From Muscardinus avellanarius (taxonomy: Eukaryota > Chordata > Mammalia > Rodentia > Gliridae), in the NCBI GenBank assembly GCA_963383645.1, contig OY726560.1, positions 65,961,823 to 66,025,822 on the forward strand: a DNA stretch of 64,000 nt. Direction: 5' to 3'. Below the pieces are notes generated by a model, which did no database searches, was not told the origin of the DNA, and saw only the letters and a list, made by a program, of their open reading frames with translations. Shown in pieces: positions 60,456 to 64,000 of this stretch. Each line of letters starts with the position of its first letter. The stretch's first letter is position 1. The position numbers and the translations under genes are program-made.

Positions 60456-62110
60456 TTATAAAGTACTTTTTAAATTATTACCCTTTCCTTCTAAAAGCAC
60501 ATAAATATTGCTTTATGCCACAGAGAATGTCGTTTTGCTCAATTCCTAAAATAGGGCAGTCTTTCGATATTGTATGCCATTCTTCCATTCTTTTAAGCTA
60601 AAAATAGATCCTACTTTGGCTTCTACATGTAAGTATTTGTTAAAAGTCTTTGAGTGGCACATTTAAGATGTATATTTTTAATGTATATAAATGTTGCTTT
60701 AAAGAAAAAGAGCCATAAATATAAACCTTAGTTAATTAGATGAATGTGATACAAATGCTGAAATATTTGGGGGAAATGTTTTCTATCTGCATTTGATTCT
60801 GAAATGCATGAAAAATGAGATGGGGTTTTTGGAAGAGTACATACAGAAAAGTAGATGCAGTAAAATGTTAATTGTTCACTCCATGCGGTAGGTTTACAAT
60901 TGCTCACTACATAATTCTTCCAATGTCTCTGCATGTATGATTAATTGTACAATACAATATTGAGGGGAAATGAAAACAAACATTTATTTAGCTTTTACTG
61001 TGTACCAAGAACTCTGCGAGATTCTAGAAGATAGATGATGCTAGCCCTGCCTTAAGGATATCACAGTCTGCTTGGGGGACACATGACTTTTTGAACATTT
61101 GGCAAAAATTAAAGGGCAATAATATGTTCTAAATTAAGTAGGGTAGGCTTTCCGTCTGTGGTTTAGAGTTCCCTAGGAGTGGGAGAACTAGTACCTAATT
61201 CTTCTGTGAAAAAAAATCTTTGTCTACTGGGTGAGAAAATTAGCAAGCCACAATATACATCTAAATTCATTCATATATGGACATTCTGTTGTGCTTTTTT
61301 TAATACAAATCTTTGTAGATTCATAGTAGGCTTTTTGCATTGTGTACCTTCTCCATCGACAGATTAAAAATAGGCTATCATTCAAGTTCTAAAATTATTT
61401 TGGTGTTTGAAAGAGGGCTTCATTCTCAAGAAGGTTAGAAGCCACTGATCCTAACAAAAGTGCCTTCAGAGTTGAGAAGAAAGGGCTCTTCAGCTTGCTA
61501 AGGACTGGCCAGGCTTCAAGGAGGGGATGGAATCTGAGCCGAGTGTTGGGAAATGGGTAGAATTCGAATAGGTCCAGAGGAGATGGAATGCATTCTAAAT
61601 GAGGGAACAATATGAACAAAGGTAGGATAGTCTGGGAGACTGTGAGGAGACCAGTTTAGCTGAAGAAGGAATTGATAGTAGATAAGGTTGGAAGGATCAT
61701 CTGGAGCCAAACTATGGAGGACCCTGAGGACGAGGCGAAGGAATTTGGACTTCATCCTGTAGCCAGGAGAGTAGCCAGGGGATATTTTGAGCAAGGGACT
61801 GATACGGTGAAGTGTTTTGTGTTTTAGGTATTAATCTGGCACCAATTTCAAAGATAGATTGGATTGGGGAGAGATGAGCTACAGTACCGAGGCCTGTACA
61901 ATCTGTACAGATTTTATGTGTTAGGAACTTGAACTAGTGGGATAAGAATGAGAATTGCCAAAAAAAGAAAAAGAAAAAAAGAGAATTGCACAGACAATTC
62001 AGAGGAGCAGTCAATATTTTACATACATACCCTGAAGTTCAAGTTTAATCAATATATATCAATATGGTTTTTAGAAGGTTGTGCACATTATGTTATTTTG
62101 AAGAGCTATT
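60456..62110. other. EYA1 intronic sequence, no exon seen
   Basis: AT-rich to 61390. From about 61500 to 61880 an older repeat-like stretch (GGAGGACCCTGAGGACGAGG, GAATTTGGACTTCATCCTG, GAGCAAGGGACTGATACGG) is recognisable as a common mammalian type, but I do not assign a name. Confidence 0.5.
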
Positions 62111-62114
62111 ATTT

Positions 62115-62369
62115 TTTCTACCCCCCCCCCCCTTTTTGCGGTACTAGGGATGGAACTCAGGGGCATTCTATCTCTGAGCTACACCCTAGCCCTATTTTCC
62201 TATTTTTTTTCTTTTTTCTTTTTTTTTTTTTTAGTCTTTAATTTGAAACAGGGTCTCACTGAGTTGCAAAGGAACTCACTAAGTAGCTGAGGCTGTCCGT
62301 GAACCTTGATACTCCTGTCTCAGCCTCCCAAATGCTGGGATTAGAAGCATGCTCCACCATGCCCGGCTT
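62115..62369 (-). repeat. B1/ID composite SINE
   Basis: C run and T run (62121-62137), GGTACTAGGGATGGAACTCAGG, an expanded T-rich linker, ending CACCATGCCCGGC. TTCTACCC occurs on both sides as a possible short target duplication. Confidence 0.92.
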
Positions 62370-64000
62370 CTACCCTCTTTTAAAATAAAAAAAGATGAAT
62401 TTAGTATTTGGAGGGATAAAGATTTCAATTCAGGCTTTAGAGCCAATTTAAATAGAAAAAGATACCTCATTTGCTAAATAGGAATTTAGAAGACAAAACA
62501 TTAAGTTCATACATCTAAATACTTTTTGACAAGAAAATAGTTAAATGGCTACTTACAGTAGTTAATTCATGTGTTTTTAAAATATGATATATAAAATGTA
62601 TAAATATAGAGATATTACTATTGTCTATTTTTACATTTTATATAAAAATTTTATTATCTTCATATTATGTCTTTGGTGTCTTTTTCCCCATTTTTAATCA
62701 TTTGACAGTTTCTAATAGTATACATTTCATTTCTGCCCAAAAGTTTGAGAAAGAAACTCCTTGAACTTATGAGTGATATTGTCACTGAATCTCAGCCCTA
62801 ACATTACATGATTGTGCTCTTTTTTTTGTGATTGCTACAGCATAATCATGTGCAGAGTTGTTTTATGAATGGCTTTTTGAGGCATATTTGGCAATATCCA
62901 GTATTTGCCACTGGTTGGCCATGCCCCATGAATTATTATTAAATCTATGATAACTTAGTTATCTCTCTCTTCACTGATTCAGGCAGAGTCCTCTCTACTT
63001 ATGCAAATTAATATTGATTGATATCATTTAATGGTAGTGTATCTTTTTCAGATAGTGCTTTAACAAAATAGCATAAATATGTTCACATGTGTGCTGTCAA
63101 GGAAACACTTTGCAAGAACTCCACATAAGCTTGCTAAGTGGTAATTTGGGAGGAATAAAATTCATCTTATGTTTGGACAATATTCTTAATGGCCTGTGCA
63201 ATGTGGCTCATGGTATGAAATTGAGTGCAATCTGTTTTTTAGGTCAGTTGCAAACTTTTACCTTTTTCCATTCCTCTGTAAAGGCTGAGTACCAACTCTA
63301 AGGCCTGGCATTGTACTAAATTCTATAGAGATACAAAAATGGAAAATGATATAACTCCTATCATGGAATTTTTGTCATATGTTAAAATTAATAAGTCTAT
63401 GAAAAATAGAGATGGAATGGAATATATATTATAAAGGAAGCACAAGCACAGACTTAGTTAGAAGTTCAAGAGAAAAAAATTATCCCTGAGTGAGTAGATC
63501 AATAGAAGATCAGGGAAGACTTAATGAAACAAGTGGGATTTTGTTTGACATTTCAAGCATATGATTTATTCATATGGGAGGTTTATAGAATATTTAATGT
63601 CAAATGAACAGACAGTAGCAAAACTGTAGAAGGGAGGAAGTACTAAACATTTTAGGTAAGTTTGTTTTAAATGTCTCTATATAGGGATGTGTAGCGCTGC
63701 ATTTGTAGAAGGGAATTATAGGGGCATGCAGGAAAGTCTGGACAATTATATGAGACAGCACGTTTTTAATACTCTTGTCTTCTTATAAATTACCAGATTT
63801 TATGCAAATATAAAGTATGTAGAAAGAAACAGGAAGTAAAGAAAAATTGGAGCCTCTAATACATGATTAGGGAAGAGAAAATTCCAGAGAAAAGGGAAGA
63901 GCCCGCTAAAGATCTCAGAGTCAAGAGCACTGAGAAAATCTGAGCTCTGAAGAGATGCTCAAAAAAATCTTCCTGAAGTAGGGACAGCAGCAGTCATGAG
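62370..64000. other. EYA1 intronic sequence to the window edge, no exon seen
   Basis: AT-rich, with no EYA1 exon recognised and no SINE. The window ends inside this intron. Confidence 0.55.

Noticed and set aside
1..64000. CRISPR arrays, operons, phage or other prokaryotic systems
   Set aside because: The window is mammalian; regular repeats here are microsatellites and SINEs, and no spacer-repeat pattern exists.

Overview
This is a 64 kb piece of a mammalian nuclear genome. Its dominant repeat is a composite SINE whose left half is 7SL/B1-like and whose right half is tRNA-like (ID-type). About 30 copies are visible, in both orientations, with A-rich tails and several clean target-site duplications. 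That architecture (B1-dID type) points to a non-muroid rodent, most likely squirrel-related or castorimorph; I cannot name the species. Old LINE-1, L2-like and MIR pieces, one MaLR-type LTR and many (GT)n/(CT)n microsatellites complete the repeat content. There are no bacterial features, CRISPR arrays, rRNA or functional tRNA genes.

The only protein-coding gene I can support is the 5' end of EYA1 on the + strand. It is recognised from the exon at 50114-50241, which encodes the N-terminus [15 protein letters not shown]... and ends at a GTGAGT donor in phase 1. Two upstream exons are inferred. One is a 50-nt exon at 48512-48561. The other is a GC-rich first exon ending near 43341 inside a CpG island (about 42930-43420). 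The rest of EYA1 (transactivation region and EYA phosphatase domain) lies beyond the right edge, and no further coding exon was recognised between 50242 and 64000. Predicted open frames elsewhere are chance frames or lie inside repeats.

Layout: 1-33 kb is repeat-dense flank (SINE roughly every 1.2 kb, nested LINE-1 blocks at 28.3-29.4 and 30.6-33.1 kb, a MaLR LTR at 19.4-19.9 kb). From 33 to 36 kb repeats thin out. From about 36.17 to 58.01 kb not one SINE is visible; this 21.8 kb zone is centred on the EYA1 promoter and first exons and is typical of a developmental regulator. From 58 to 64 kb, inside the first large coding intron, SINEs return.

The most interesting points are the upstream ORF that would cross both EYA1 5' splice junctions and overlap the main start codon, the reading frame of the 50-nt exon (in frame with EYA1 and resembling the EYA4 N-terminus), the SINE-free zone, a 138-bp near-identical local duplication near 7.4/8.3 kb, and several SINE insertions with readable target duplications. 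I found no convincing previously undescribed system.
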